Positions 5,965-14,585 of a stretch of DNA of 64,000 nucleotides are shown piece by piece. This DNA comes from Cellvibrionaceae bacterium (lineage in GTDB: Bacteria > Pseudomonadota > Gammaproteobacteria > Pseudomonadales > Cellvibrionaceae). The stretch covers positions 62,001 to 126,000 of the forward strand of contig JAGKWQ010000006.1 of NCBI GenBank assembly GCA_021151825.1, read 5' to 3'. The notes beneath the pieces were generated by a model. The model did not search any database. It was given only the letters and a program-made list of their open reading frames with translations, and was not told the DNA's origin. The translations under genes and the position numbers were made by a program. Each line of letters starts with the position of its first letter. Within the stretch, counting starts at the first letter, position 1.

Positions 5965-8907
5965 TTATTGGCAAGCCTCACAATCCGGATTATCAATCGA
6001 GCAAGCCAATGGCACGGGTGCCGCTTCAGCAAAGCTCGCTTCTTCAATTTCTGATACCGCTGGTTTTGCCACTGCAGGTGCTGCTGATAAGCCACTCGCG
6101 CCACCGGAAGATACGGCGTTCAATGCACCGGTATTAATGGTGGATTTTTCGGTAGTAGTTGCTGCCAACGCGCGCAGGTAGTAAGTGGTTTTCAAACCGC
6201 TGTACCAGGCCATGCGGTAGGTGATATCCAGTTTTTTACCGTTAGCGCCGGCGATGTACAGGTTCAAACTTTGTGCCTGATCGATCCACTTTTGACGGCG
6301 GCTTGCAGCTTCAACAATCCAGCGTGGTTCCACTTCAAAGGCAGTGGCGTAAATCGCTTTCAGGTCTGCTGGAATGCGATCAATTTTTTGCAGTGAACCT
6401 TCGTAATATTTCAGGTCGTTAACCATTACTGCATCCCACAGGCCGCGTGCTTTTAAGTCGTGAACGAGGTGTGGGTTAACCACGGTGAATTCACCGGAGA
6501 GGTTGGATTTCACGTACAGGTTTTGGTAGGTCGGCTCGATGGATTGAGTCACGCCAGTGATGTTGGAAATGGTTGCCGTCGGTGCAATCGCCATCACGTT
6601 GGAGTTACGCATACCTTGTGCTTTTACTTGCGCGCGCAAAGTCGCCCAATCGAAGGTTTGGCTGCGATCTACTTTGATGTAATTCTCGCCGCGGTTTTGC
6701 GCGAGCAGTTCAATAGAGTCGATTGGCAATACGCCTTTGCTCCAGAGTGAACCGTCAAAAGTAGAGTACTTGCCACGCTCGGCAGCCAGTTCGCTTGACG
6801 CTTTGATCGCGTAGTAGCTGACGGCTTCCATTGAGGTATCAGCGAAATCGACGGCTTGTTGTGAGCTGTAGGCGATGCGTTGTTCGTACAGCGCATCCTG
6901 GAAGCCCATGATGCCGAGGCCGATAGGACGGTGACGCAGGTTGGACGCTTTGGAGGTCGCAACGGCGTAGTAGTTAATATCGATCACGTTATCCAGCATA
7001 CGGATCGCAGTTGTCACTGTTTTTTCAAGCTTGGCTTGATCGAGTTTGCCATCAACAATGTGTTGCGCCAGGTTGATAGAACCGAGGTTACATACCGCGA
7101 TTTCATCGTTGGCCTTGGTGTTAAGGGTAATTTCGGTACACAGATTGGAGGAGTGCACTACACCAACATGCTGCTGCGGGCTGCGCAGGTTGCATGGGTC
7201 TTTGAAAGTGATCCATGGATGGCCAGTTTCAAACAGCATGCCCAGCATTTTTCTCCACAGATCCAATGCGCGCACGGTTTTGAATACTTTGATGCGACCG
7301 GCAGCGGCTTCTGCTTCGTAGAATGCGTAGCGCTCTTCGAAAGCTTTACCGTACAAATCGTGCAGGTCAGGTACATCGTTTGGAGAGAACAGGGTCCACT
7401 CTTTGTCATCGAATACGCGCTTCATGAATGCATCAGGCACCCAGTTGGCGGTGTTCATGTCGTGGGTGCGGCGACGGTCATCACCGGTGTTTTTGCGCAG
7501 CTCCAGGAATTCCTCGACATCCATATGCCAGGTTTCCAGATACGCACACACAGCGCCTTTGCGCTTGCCGCCCTGATTTACTGCGACGGCGGTGTCGTTA
7601 GCCACTTTCAGGAAGGGAACTACACCTTGTGATTTACCGTTAGTGCCTTTGATGTAAGCGCCGAGTGCGCGTACTGGCGTCCAATCGTTACCCAGGCCGC
7701 CAGCGAATTTGCTGAGCATGGCGTTGTCTTGCATTGCGCCGTAAATGCCGTGCAGGTCGTCCGGTACGGTGGTCAGGTAGCAAGAGGACAACTGCGGACG
7801 CAAGGTGCCGGAGTTGAACAGGGTTGGGGTGGAGCTCATGTAATCGAAAGAAGAGAGCAGGCGGTAGAACTCGATCGCGCGGTCTTCTTTTTGCTCTTCC
7901 TGGATCGCCAGACCCATGGCAACGCGCATGAAGAAAATTTGCGGCAATTCAATGCGGGTGTTGTTGCTGTGGATGAAGTAGCGGTCATACAGGGTTTGCA
8001 GGCCGAGGTAGGTGAATTGCAGGTCGCGCTCGGCGATCAGGGCTTTGCCCAGTTTTTCCAGATTGAACGTCAGTAATTCGGCAGAGACCAGTTCCAACTC
8101 CACGCTTTTCTTCAAATAGACCGGCAGGGTTTGGGCGTATAAGGTTTCCATATCGGCCTGGGTGGCAGAATCGGCGATGCCAAAAAAGCTCAGGGCTTCG
8201 GCGCGCAGTTTATCCATCAGCAAGCGGGCGGTAACGAACGAGTAGTTTGGCTCTTTCTCTACCAGGGTGCGGGCGGTAATTACCAGCGAGGTGTTCACGT
8301 CGTTTTCTGCCACGCCGTCGTACAGGTTGCGCATAGCTTCATCGAGAATGGCTTTTTCTTCCACACCGGCCAAACCGGCGCAGGCTTCGTGCACGATGGT
8401 ACGCATACGCGCGATGTTCAGCGGGGCGCGGGTGCCGTTGTCCAGTATGACGTTCAGGCTGGGGTAATCCGGGTCCGGCTCTTGCGATGCCGGTTGCTTC
8501 TGGGCGCGCAAGCGGGCGTGCTCTTCGCGGTAGAGCACGTAATCGCGGGCGACTTTTTGTTCGCCGGAGCGCATCAGGATCAGCTCAACCTGATCCTGGA
8601 TTTCTTCGATATGGATGGTGCCGCCAGAGGGCATGCGGCGTTTGAAGGTCGCGGTAATTTGTTGGGTAAGGCCATCTACCATCTCGCGCACGCGCGTAGA
8701 AGCAGCGGCTTTACCGCCTTCAACTGCCAAAAAGGCCTTGGTCATGGCGATGGCGATTTTGCTGGCATCGAAAGGAACCACCGTTCCGTTGCGTTTGATC
8801 ACGCGCAACTGCCCGGGCGCTGTGGCCGTGAGGTTAGTTGAGCCGCCGTGAATGTCGTGTTGGACGTTGGTATTGCCGGTGGTGGTTGGTTCAATGTCAG
8901 TATGCAT
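5965..8907 (-). CDS. nrdA: ribonucleoside-diphosphate reductase, alpha subunit (class Ia)
   Basis: The catalytic subunit, 980 residues, longer than E. coli NrdA (~761). The extra length is N-terminal: an ATP-cone at about 35-125 (RVIKRNGTVVPFDASKI) and a second, degenerate cone at about 148-240, the arrangement known from Pseudomonas aeruginosa. ATP-cones set overall activity in response to ATP/dATP. Active-site cysteines are seen in SSCYLTT (~373), NLCTEI (~588) and VCNLGS (~604). The tail CSIDNPDCEACQ holds the shuttle cysteines that pass electrons from thioredoxin or glutaredoxin. The start at 8907 has a GGGAG ribosome site. It forms an operon with nrdB. Confidence 0.96.
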   Translation of the reverse strand: MHTDIEPTTTGNTNVQHDIHGGSTNLTATAPGQLRVIKRNGTVVPFDASKIAIAMTKAFLAVEGGKAAASTRVREMVDGLTQQITATFKRRMPSGGTIHIEEIQDQVELILMRSGEQKVARDYVLYREEHARLRAQKQPASQEPDPDYPSLNVILDNGTRAPLNIARMRTIVHEACAGLAGVEEKAILDEAMRNLYDGVAENDVNTSLVITARTLVEKEPNYSFVTARLLMDKLRAEALSFFGIADSATQADMETLYAQTLPVYLKKSVELELVSAELLTFNLEKLGKALIAERDLQFTYLGLQTLYDRYFIHSNNTRIELPQIFFMRVAMGLAIQEEQKEDRAIEFYRLLSSFDYMSSTPTLFNSGTLRPQLSSCYLTTVPDDLHGIYGAMQDNAMLSKFAGGLGNDWTPVRALGAYIKGTNGKSQGVVPFLKVANDTAVAVNQGGKRKGAVCAYLETWHMDVEEFLELRKNTGDDRRRTHDMNTANWVPDAFMKRVFDDKEWTLFSPNDVPDLHDLYGKAFEERYAFYEAEAAAGRIKVFKTVRALDLWRKMLGMLFETGHPWITFKDPCNLRSPQQHVGVVHSSNLCTEITLNTKANDEIAVCNLGSINLAQHIVDGKLDQAKLEKTVTTAIRMLDNVIDINYYAVATSKASNLRHRPIGLGIMGFQDALYEQRIAYSSQQAVDFADTSMEAVSYYAIKASSELAAERGKYSTFDGSLWSKGVLPIDSIELLAQNRGENYIKVDRSQTFDWATLRAQVKAQGMRNSNVMAIAPTATISNITGVTQSIEPTYQNLYVKSNLSGEFTVVNPHLVHDLKARGLWDAVMVNDLKYYEGSLQKIDRIPADLKAIYATAFEVEPRWIVEAASRRQKWIDQAQSLNLYIAGANGKKLDITYRMAWYSGLKTTYYLRALAATTTEKSTINTGALNAVSSGGASGLSAAPAVAKPAVSEIEEASFAEAAPVPLACSIDNPDCEACQ

Positions 8908-9103
8908 AGACGTCTCCCGCGTGAGGTCTTCCCGATTGGTGAGCTTGAATAATTAAAAAAAACAGTTACCGCTTTGATCCGTACCCTTGATAAGGGTGAG
9001 CTACCAGCGCTGGCTTATGGCTTTGACGCTTTCCGCGTGGCGATGTTCGCCAATGCCATGATTAAAGTCAGTGTAGAACGCAATCATTTTGCACTTTTGC
9101 TGA

Positions 9104-9119
9104 CCACTATATGTTGTGG
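9104..9119. promoter_or_regulatory. putative NrdR box
   Basis: The core CTATATGTTG matches nine of ten core positions of the known NrdR consensus (CWATATATWG), with partly palindromic flanks (ACCAC / GTGGT). It lies about 200 bases upstream of the nrdA start. NrdR represses nrd operons, usually through two boxes. A partner core CTATATCTAG lies at 9308-9317 and a degenerate one at 9155-9164, but neither has the usual ~31-bp spacing. Confidence 0.55.
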
Positions 9120-9379
9120 TCAGACAAATTGCTGCTGTGTTCATTCCATCGACACTATACAACGCTGTCATTCTCCGTGTTGACCATAAACTTCCCGGCC
9201 ATTTCAGGTTAAAGCCTGTGAATGGCGTCAAAATTATGCTCAATGGGATCAAAAAAATACTTGACGATTTACCGCTTGAGGTCTAGGGGCCAAAAGTGGT
9301 TTAACACCTATATCTAGGGGTAAATCGTGAATGTGCTACAAGATAATGCGGTCATGGGTTTTATGCAAGCTTGAAAACC

Positions 9380-9388
9380 TGTGGATAA
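9380..9388 (-). promoter_or_regulatory. DnaA box upstream of nrdA
   Basis: TGTGGATAA is the exact complement of the consensus DnaA box TTATCCACA. DnaA is known to control nrdAB in E. coli. This box is about 470 bases upstream of nrdA, further away than in E. coli, so its role is uncertain. Confidence 0.45.
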
Positions 9389-9707
9389 GGTGTTGGTGGG
9401 GCTGGGAAAAACTGGGGGCAAAGCTCTGATTGACGCGCCAACCGTGGAAAAACCAGTGTTTAACGCGGCTCATACCATTAATGACACTTTTTAGGGTGAG
9501 TTAGATTTTTTTCTCATAGAAGATGCTGTCAAATATGACTACATCTTGTGTCTGGTGGTTTGTGCAACAAGATGAGGTTTTTTAACGCAAAAAGAGGAAG
9601 TTTAAGGCGTTACCGGTGGTGGTTAATTTAAGGGCATTGAATGAGCTGACAAAGAGCTCTTTGTGCGCAATTGGAAGAGCATCCATGCTCGCAATAGGCT
9701 CGTGCCA

Positions 9708-10967
9708 TTAATGTGAGGGTGCTACTGCCCCTAACAATTGCAACCGATAAGTTGCTTCCAGCATGGCGCGGCCATTGTGGAATGGGCCTTTAAATGTATT
9801 TGCCCGCGGTTCGTTGCGCTGTCTGCCGGCGGTATCTGTGCCCCAGTACCAATCGCCTTGCGGGTGAACGAGGTGGGCTTTGATAAAGCCCCAGTTGCGC
9901 ATGGCGCCCATCAGGTATTGGGTGTCGCCGCTGATTTGGTAGGCGGTGAGAAACGAGACCAAGGCTTCGCTTTGCGCCCACCAGTCTTTGTTGGTGTCTT
10001 TGGGGTTGTTCACTAAGCCGCCGGTGCCATCGAGTGCCTTGAGTCCGGTAGCGGCAACCTTGAGTGCGAATTGCTCGGTTTGCTTGATCAGTTCTTCTTC
10101 ATCCTGCACTTTGGCGGCAATAACTAGCGACCATGCTGTTTCCTGGTCGAGGCCGTTGCTGATGGCATCACCTTGTGCTTTCCAGTCATCGCTAAAGTTC
10201 AGGCCAAAATGGCCAGTTTTGCTGTTGTAGGCCTTGGTCTGCAACAGCTCAATCAACGCTTTATGATTGTTCTTTAATTCTGCATTTGGCCACAGCGCTA
10301 ACAGGCGGCTATAGGCTTGTAAAACCTGAAGCTGGGTTTTAAGGGTTTTCGCAGCGCCACTGTTCAAGCTGTCAGTGGCTTTGCCCGCGCTCCAATCCTG
10401 GCCCAGGGTTTGGGTGTAGCCGCCGTATTTTGGATCGCGCGCGTGTTTTTCCAGCAATTGGTACAGGGCTTTGGCCTGTTCCAGCGCCGGCTTGTGGGTG
10501 CGGGCATATTCACAATAGGCGAGCAGGGCTAATGCCTGGGCATAAATTTGTTTGTGGGGTTGGATGGGTTTGCCATCGCTGTCCAGCATCCAATACACGC
10601 CACCATACTGCTTGTCCTGAAAGTTTTTTTCTAAATCGGCAAATGCGTAGGCCGCCAGTTTTTTGTATTCATCGCTGGGCGCTTCGGCATCGGCGGCTGA
10701 AAACGCCCAGAGGATTTCACTACTGAGCAGCGCGCTACGGGTCGAGTTCGGTACTGCTTTCCCCTGTGCGTCGATCACACCAAAAAAGCCGCTATTGGTT
10801 TTATTGGGAGGGTTTTTTTGCCAAAACGGCAAGATATTTTCCGTGAGCTCCTGCTGGAAACCATTGGCCATTTGTAAGAGTGCTTCGGAGGAGGGGGCCG
10901 GGATTGTTTGCGTGTTGGCTAGGGCTGGAGCGGTCAGGAGCGCCAAGCCGAGAAGTAGTCGTTTCAT
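9708..10967 (-). CDS. exported AGE-family epimerase (cellobiose/mannobiose 2-epimerase-like)
   Basis: A 419-residue protein with a signal peptide (MKRLLLGLALLTAPALA), so probably periplasmic. Family motifs of cellobiose 2-epimerases are clear: NSTRSALLSSEILWAF, YGGVYWMLDSDGKP, KQIYAQALALLAYCEY, WWAQSEALVSF, WYWGTD and FHNGRAMLE with the C-terminal catalytic His. The other expected catalytic His, normally in a GHDxE motif, is Leu here: GLDQETAW, Leu273, codon at 10149-10151. The enzyme may therefore be altered or inactive, or act on another substrate. These epimerases convert the reducing-end glucose of cello- or manno-oligosaccharides. The gene stands alone. Confidence 0.8.
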   Translation of the reverse strand: MKRLLLGLALLTAPALANTQTIPAPSSEALLQMANGFQQELTENILPFWQKNPPNKTNSGFFGVIDAQGKAVPNSTRSALLSSEILWAFSAADAEAPSDEYKKLAAYAFADLEKNFQDKQYGGVYWMLDSDGKPIQPHKQIYAQALALLAYCEYARTHKPALEQAKALYQLLEKHARDPKYGGYTQTLGQDWSAGKATDSLNSGAAKTLKTQLQVLQAYSRLLALWPNAELKNNHKALIELLQTKAYNSKTGHFGLNFSDDWKAQGDAISNGLDQETAWSLVIAAKVQDEEELIKQTEQFALKVAATGLKALDGTGGLVNNPKDTNKDWWAQSEALVSFLTAYQISGDTQYLMGAMRNWGFIKAHLVHPQGDWYWGTDTAGRQRNEPRANTFKGPFHNGRAMLEATYRLQLLGAVAPSH

Positions 10968-11146
10968 GCTGTACCTGTTTTTGTTTATTGATTTGTGGTG
11001 TTCGGAGCGAATGCGGATGACGGGGGCTCCGGAATTGCAGTCTATCTTAGGCGTCAGTTTGGGGGCGAGAGCTGGTGCGGGTTTTTATCAGAAAGATAAG
11101 ACTTATCTGTGAAACAGCAGGTGCCACTATTTAAGGGTATGCAATG

Positions 11147-11168
11147 AAAAAAGGGGCCGAAGCCCCTT
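11147..11168 (-). terminator. Rho-independent terminator
   Basis: On the minus strand, the stem AAGGGGC / GCCCCTT with a TTCG tetraloop is followed by five or six T. It ends the candidate small RNA and could also end read-through from the phosphatase gene. Confidence 0.9.
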
Positions 11169-11227
11169 CTGACGATATCTTGCAGGACATCCTTATCTGC
11201 CTCCTTGCGGCTATTACGTTCCCTGCA
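11147..11227 (-). ncRNA. candidate small RNA with GGA motifs
   Basis: The minus strand carries a compact unit of about 80 bases between the phosphatase stop and the epimerase gene. A promoter-like pair (TTGTAA at 11250-11255 and an ATAAAA/TAAAAA box at about 11228-11234) lies directly upstream. The RNA would start near GCAGGG and end at the UUCG terminator. TGCAGG at the 5' end pairs with CCTGCA about 40 bases later, and GCC/GGC makes a small hairpin inside. Three GGA words (GGGAAC, AAGGAG, AAGGAT) are exposed or near loops, as in RsmA/CsrA-binding RNAs. The class is not identified; it may instead be the 3' part of the phosphatase mRNA. Confidence 0.5.
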
Positions 11228-11314
11228 TTTTTATGTTGAGGTGAATGGGTTACAACCTGATTAACGTCCTGTTAATAGATGATGACTTGTGCATTTGCGA
11301 GCCAGTTTAAGCAC

Positions 11315-13360
11315 TTATGAACCAATGACACCGCCATCATTCTTGGTAACGATCACCGTGGCAGAGCGTGGGCGTGCACCGCCACCCTCCGGCCAGCTGC
11401 TGGTGAAGCTCGTGGGGGTAGAGCGATCACCAGGGTGTTGAATGTTTACAAACATGGTTTTCAGGTCCGGTGTCAGGGTTACGCCGGTTACTTCTGCGTC
11501 TATCGGGCCAACAAAGAAGCGTTTGACTTGTTTAGTCACCGGATCAGCGGCCAGCATTTGGTTGTTGCCGTAAGGGCCGCTACCTTGCTGGGTTCCGCTC
11601 ATGTCGGTTTGGATCCAGGCCACACCGCGGGTATCAATCAACAGGCCATCAGGGCTGGCGAAATGGTTGTCAGCAGTGAGGGTTACTGCGCTGGTACCGG
11701 TGCCGGTTACTGTGCCCACATCGCCACCAAGCAGGAAGATGTCCCACTTGAAGGTAGTTTTGTCGGCATCTTCACGCCAGCGAATGATGTGACCAGTAGC
11801 GTTGTTCGCGCGTGGGTTTGGTGCATCAACCTGGGCTTCAGTACGTGCGGTGTTGTTGGTGAGGGTGAAGTAAACCTCGCCAGTTGACGGATGCACTGCG
11901 CCCCACTCAGGACGGTCCATTTTGGTAGCACCTACCAGATCGGCGGCGGTACGAGTGTTAATTAACAGGTCGGCCTGGTTGGTAAAGCTTACGCCGGCAG
12001 CAGCAGCTTTAGCGGTGAAGTTGCTATTAGTTACATCCAGCGCTAACCACTCGCCAGTGCCATCAGCATTGAACTTGGCTACATATAAAGTGCCGGTATT
12101 CAACAGCCAACCGCCGGCAGTGGCTTTGTAGAATGGTTCAGCCGACACAAACTTGTAGATATACTCGTTTTGTGAGTCGTCGCCGGAATAACAAACAACT
12201 GGCTTGCCTTCAACCGCCGGGGCAAAGATCACACCTTCATGACCAAAGCGGCCCAGTGCGGTACGTTTTTGCGGGCGACCTTCTGGATCGAAAGGATCAA
12301 TTTCTACCATCCAGCCAAAGGTATTTGGCTCGTTACGGTAATCGTCGAGCGCGGTTGCACCTTTGGTTGAGGCATCAAAACGAACGTATTCATCTGCACC
12401 CGAATCCGCCAGTTCCCAGTAATAACGGCCATTTTTGTTAGGCACACCATAACGCTTATGCTCACGCGCCTGGGTAGCATCTTTGTTAACGAAATAACCG
12501 GCCCAGTTCTCTTCTGCTGTCAGGTAGGTATTCCACGGAGTAGCACCCATACCGCAGTTGTTGATGGTGCCGCGGGTAGCGGTGCCATTCGGGCTGTATT
12601 TGGTGGCGAGCAATGGTGAACCGGCAGCGGGACCACGGATATCCATTGGTGTACCGCTGGTGATACGGCGGTTAAATGGGCTGCCGGTAACGACTTCCCA
12701 GTTGCTGGCATTTTTACGAATGTGGATCACGCTCACACCGTGGGCAGCGATTTCCTTGCGTACTTCATCGGCAGGGCGGGTTGCACCCAGGGTCGGGCCA
12801 TTCTTGTGGAACAGCTTGTCATCAATGTATTCATGGTTCATTACCAGCAAACCTTCGCTGGAATTGGTATGCGTGGTTTTGGCATCAATCGGGAAAAAGA
12901 AAACGCCGTCGTGGTGCGCGCCTACTTGTTGTTCCTGATCAGCACCGGTGTTGGTCGCATCAGCTTTGTACGCTGGCAAACTACCTGTTAATGGTGTGCC
13001 CCAGGGAACAAACGATTTGGCGGTGTAACCGGCTGGTACGGTAATAACGTCGTTGCGATTGGCTGCAATCGCTGCGAAACCCAGCAGCGGTGCCAATGAT
13101 GAAGAACTTGAGCTACTGGAAGAGGCTGGCGCACTGGAACTGCTGGAAGATGACGAACTGGTGTTGGATTTTTTCTTGTTATCATCGCCACCGCACGCTA
13201 CCAGGCTGGTACCCATAAAGGCCGCCACTGCAGTGCCAAGGCTGCCTTTTAAAAATTGGCGACGATGAGTCAGAATTTCACTAAAGGTTGGATTATTGGA
13301 GGTGTTCGACATTGGCTCAATGCCGGAGTTGTCGATTTCATAAACAATATGGTCGGTCAT
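11315..13360 (-). CDS. PhoX-family alkaline phosphatase (DUF839)
   Basis: A 681-residue protein. A Tat-type signal begins with RRQFLKGSLG at about residues 33-42 and is followed by a lipobox-like LVACGG and a long poly-serine linker (about 65-88) typical of cellulolytic Gammaproteobacteria. The rest is the DUF839/PhoX domain (for example VMNHEYIDDKLFHKNGPT, EPNTFGWMVEIDP, LGRFGHEGVIFAPA, HFASPDGLLIDTRG). PhoX enzymes use Ca and Fe to release phosphate from organic esters outside the cytoplasm. A start at MSNTSNN (residue 17) is also possible. No Pho box was identified. Confidence 0.88.
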   Translation of the reverse strand: MTDHIVYEIDNSGIEPMSNTSNNPTFSEILTHRRQFLKGSLGTAVAAFMGTSLVACGGDDNKKKSNTSSSSSSSSSAPASSSSSSSSSLAPLLGFAAIAANRNDVITVPAGYTAKSFVPWGTPLTGSLPAYKADATNTGADQEQQVGAHHDGVFFFPIDAKTTHTNSSEGLLVMNHEYIDDKLFHKNGPTLGATRPADEVRKEIAAHGVSVIHIRKNASNWEVVTGSPFNRRITSGTPMDIRGPAAGSPLLATKYSPNGTATRGTINNCGMGATPWNTYLTAEENWAGYFVNKDATQAREHKRYGVPNKNGRYYWELADSGADEYVRFDASTKGATALDDYRNEPNTFGWMVEIDPFDPEGRPQKRTALGRFGHEGVIFAPAVEGKPVVCYSGDDSQNEYIYKFVSAEPFYKATAGGWLLNTGTLYVAKFNADGTGEWLALDVTNSNFTAKAAAAGVSFTNQADLLINTRTAADLVGATKMDRPEWGAVHPSTGEVYFTLTNNTARTEAQVDAPNPRANNATGHIIRWREDADKTTFKWDIFLLGGDVGTVTGTGTSAVTLTADNHFASPDGLLIDTRGVAWIQTDMSGTQQGSGPYGNNQMLAADPVTKQVKRFFVGPIDAEVTGVTLTPDLKTMFVNIQHPGDRSTPTSFTSSWPEGGGARPRSATVIVTKNDGGVIGS

Positions 13361-13482
13361 CGGTTGCTTCCTGTTGTTTTAGTAGAGAAAGGATTGGCAA
13401 CGATTAAAGCGACGCTATATGTCAGTTCGACTACAGTTTTTTGAAGATTTAATAACAAAGTTGTTAAAACGCAGGCAATGGT

Positions 13483-14457
13483 GTGGCGATAACAATGTCT
13501 ATTCCAATAAATGCATTTATTACCAGGGCAGTTAAATCTGCTACGCTTGGGGCAACAAAAGTCATTTTACCTACCACCCGTTATATGGACTCCAGTGTGC
13601 AATCGGTTCAACCAGATTATTCAGTTTATCGCAGCGTGATTAGCGACTTATTAAATGGCAAGGAACAGTTGCCCAGCCTGCCTACTATCACCTTTGAAAT
13701 TCGCAAAGCTATGGAGCAGCAAGATCTCTCTATGGTGGACTTGAGCAAATTGCTCGCGAAAGACCCGGCGCTATCAGCCGTGTTGCTTAAATATGCATCC
13801 AGCCCTTTGATTGGTAGTCAGACACCACCACAAAACTTACTGGATGTTGTGCGCTTGTTGGGGATGAATCAGGTGGAGCGGATCACCATGGTGCACTCCA
13901 TCAAAAGTTTATTTTCTGTGCATTCGGTAAAACATAAACGTTTATTTATGGAAGCCTGGCGTCGCCTTGCGTTAAAAGCGAGTTTGAGTACTTACATCGC
14001 CAAGCAAATGCATTTGAAAAATGTGTTGCCCGACAATGTACTGATGGCAGCGCTGTTAAGTGAAGTTGGCACACTTGCTGTGCTTTCGGCATTTAAAAAT
14101 AGCGAAGAAACGCCGGACCTTCCCGCGTATGTTGCGCTTTGCCGCGAGTATGCAAAATCATTAGGGGTGATCACACTTAAGCAGTGGCAGGTGGGCGAGC
14201 AATATGTAAAAGCAGTACAGGAAATTGGCAATTGGAAAGGTGAAAATCCTGGCCCTGCAAACCTTGCTGACCTTATCAACCTGGGTTTATATCACGCCCT
14301 TAAACTCAGCTACACCAAAACGGATTTGCCCCCGATCCAGGAATTAACTGCTTACCAAAAACTGGAAGAACCCAACAACAAAGTCATTGCGGGTGGATTG
14401 GATATTGTCATGAGTAATATCCAGGAAATTCGCATAGTGGCGAAAAGTTTGTTTTGA
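13483..14457 (+). CDS. HDOD domain signalling protein
   Basis: A 324-residue protein in which residues about 55-250 form an HDOD domain: LPSLPTITFEIRKAM, DLSKLLAKDPALSAVLLKYASSP, NLLDVVRLLGMNQVERITMV and ALLSEVGTLAVLSAF. HDOD proteins are regulatory relatives of HD phosphohydrolases and usually take part in c-di-GMP, stress or motility signalling; no partner domain is present here. The start is uncertain: GTG at 13483 with a weak AGG site, or ATG at 13495. The gene is divergent from the phosphatase. Confidence 0.82.
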   Translation: MAITMSIPINAFITRAVKSATLGATKVILPTTRYMDSSVQSVQPDYSVYRSVISDLLNGKEQLPSLPTITFEIRKAMEQQDLSMVDLSKLLAKDPALSAVLLKYASSPLIGSQTPPQNLLDVVRLLGMNQVERITMVHSIKSLFSVHSVKHKRLFMEAWRRLALKASLSTYIAKQMHLKNVLPDNVLMAALLSEVGTLAVLSAFKNSEETPDLPAYVALCREYAKSLGVITLKQWQVGEQYVKAVQEIGNWKGENPGPANLADLINLGLYHALKLSYTKTDLPPIQELTAYQKLEEPNNKVIAGGLDIVMSNIQEIRIVAKSLF

Positions 14458-14549
14458 TCAAGATACTTCTCCCCTTAATAGGTTGCCCCTTAATAGACTT
14501 ACCTCTCAAGAGCTTATCCCGGCGTCTTTGATGCATTAAGTTAAATCCA

Positions 14550-14585
14550 GAGTGGCTAGCATTGAATTGCAGCCACTCGGTTTTT
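14550..14585 (+). terminator. Rho-independent terminator after the HDOD gene
   Basis: The stem GAGTGGCT (14550-14557) / AGCCACTC (14571-14578) with a 13-base loop is followed by GG and five T. It overlaps the last codons of the convergent LuxR-type gene. Confidence 0.7.

Larger units (their letters stand above)
8908..9707. other. long nrdA upstream region without a convincing gene
   Basis: Eight hundred bases without a coding frame I can support. It holds an NrdR-box-like site (9104-9119), a second, weaker candidate (9308-9317), a 10-bp inverted repeat ACGATTTACC / GGTAAATCGT at 9264-9273 and 9319-9328, a DnaA box (9380-9388) and a 16-bp perfect palindrome ACAAAGAGCTCTTTGT at 9649-9664 close to the epimerase stop. 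Confidence 0.5.

Noticed and set aside
9001..9252. Minus-strand frame of 83 codons upstream of nrdA
   Set aside because: It overlaps the NrdR-box-like site, has no recognisable motif and no good ribosome site.
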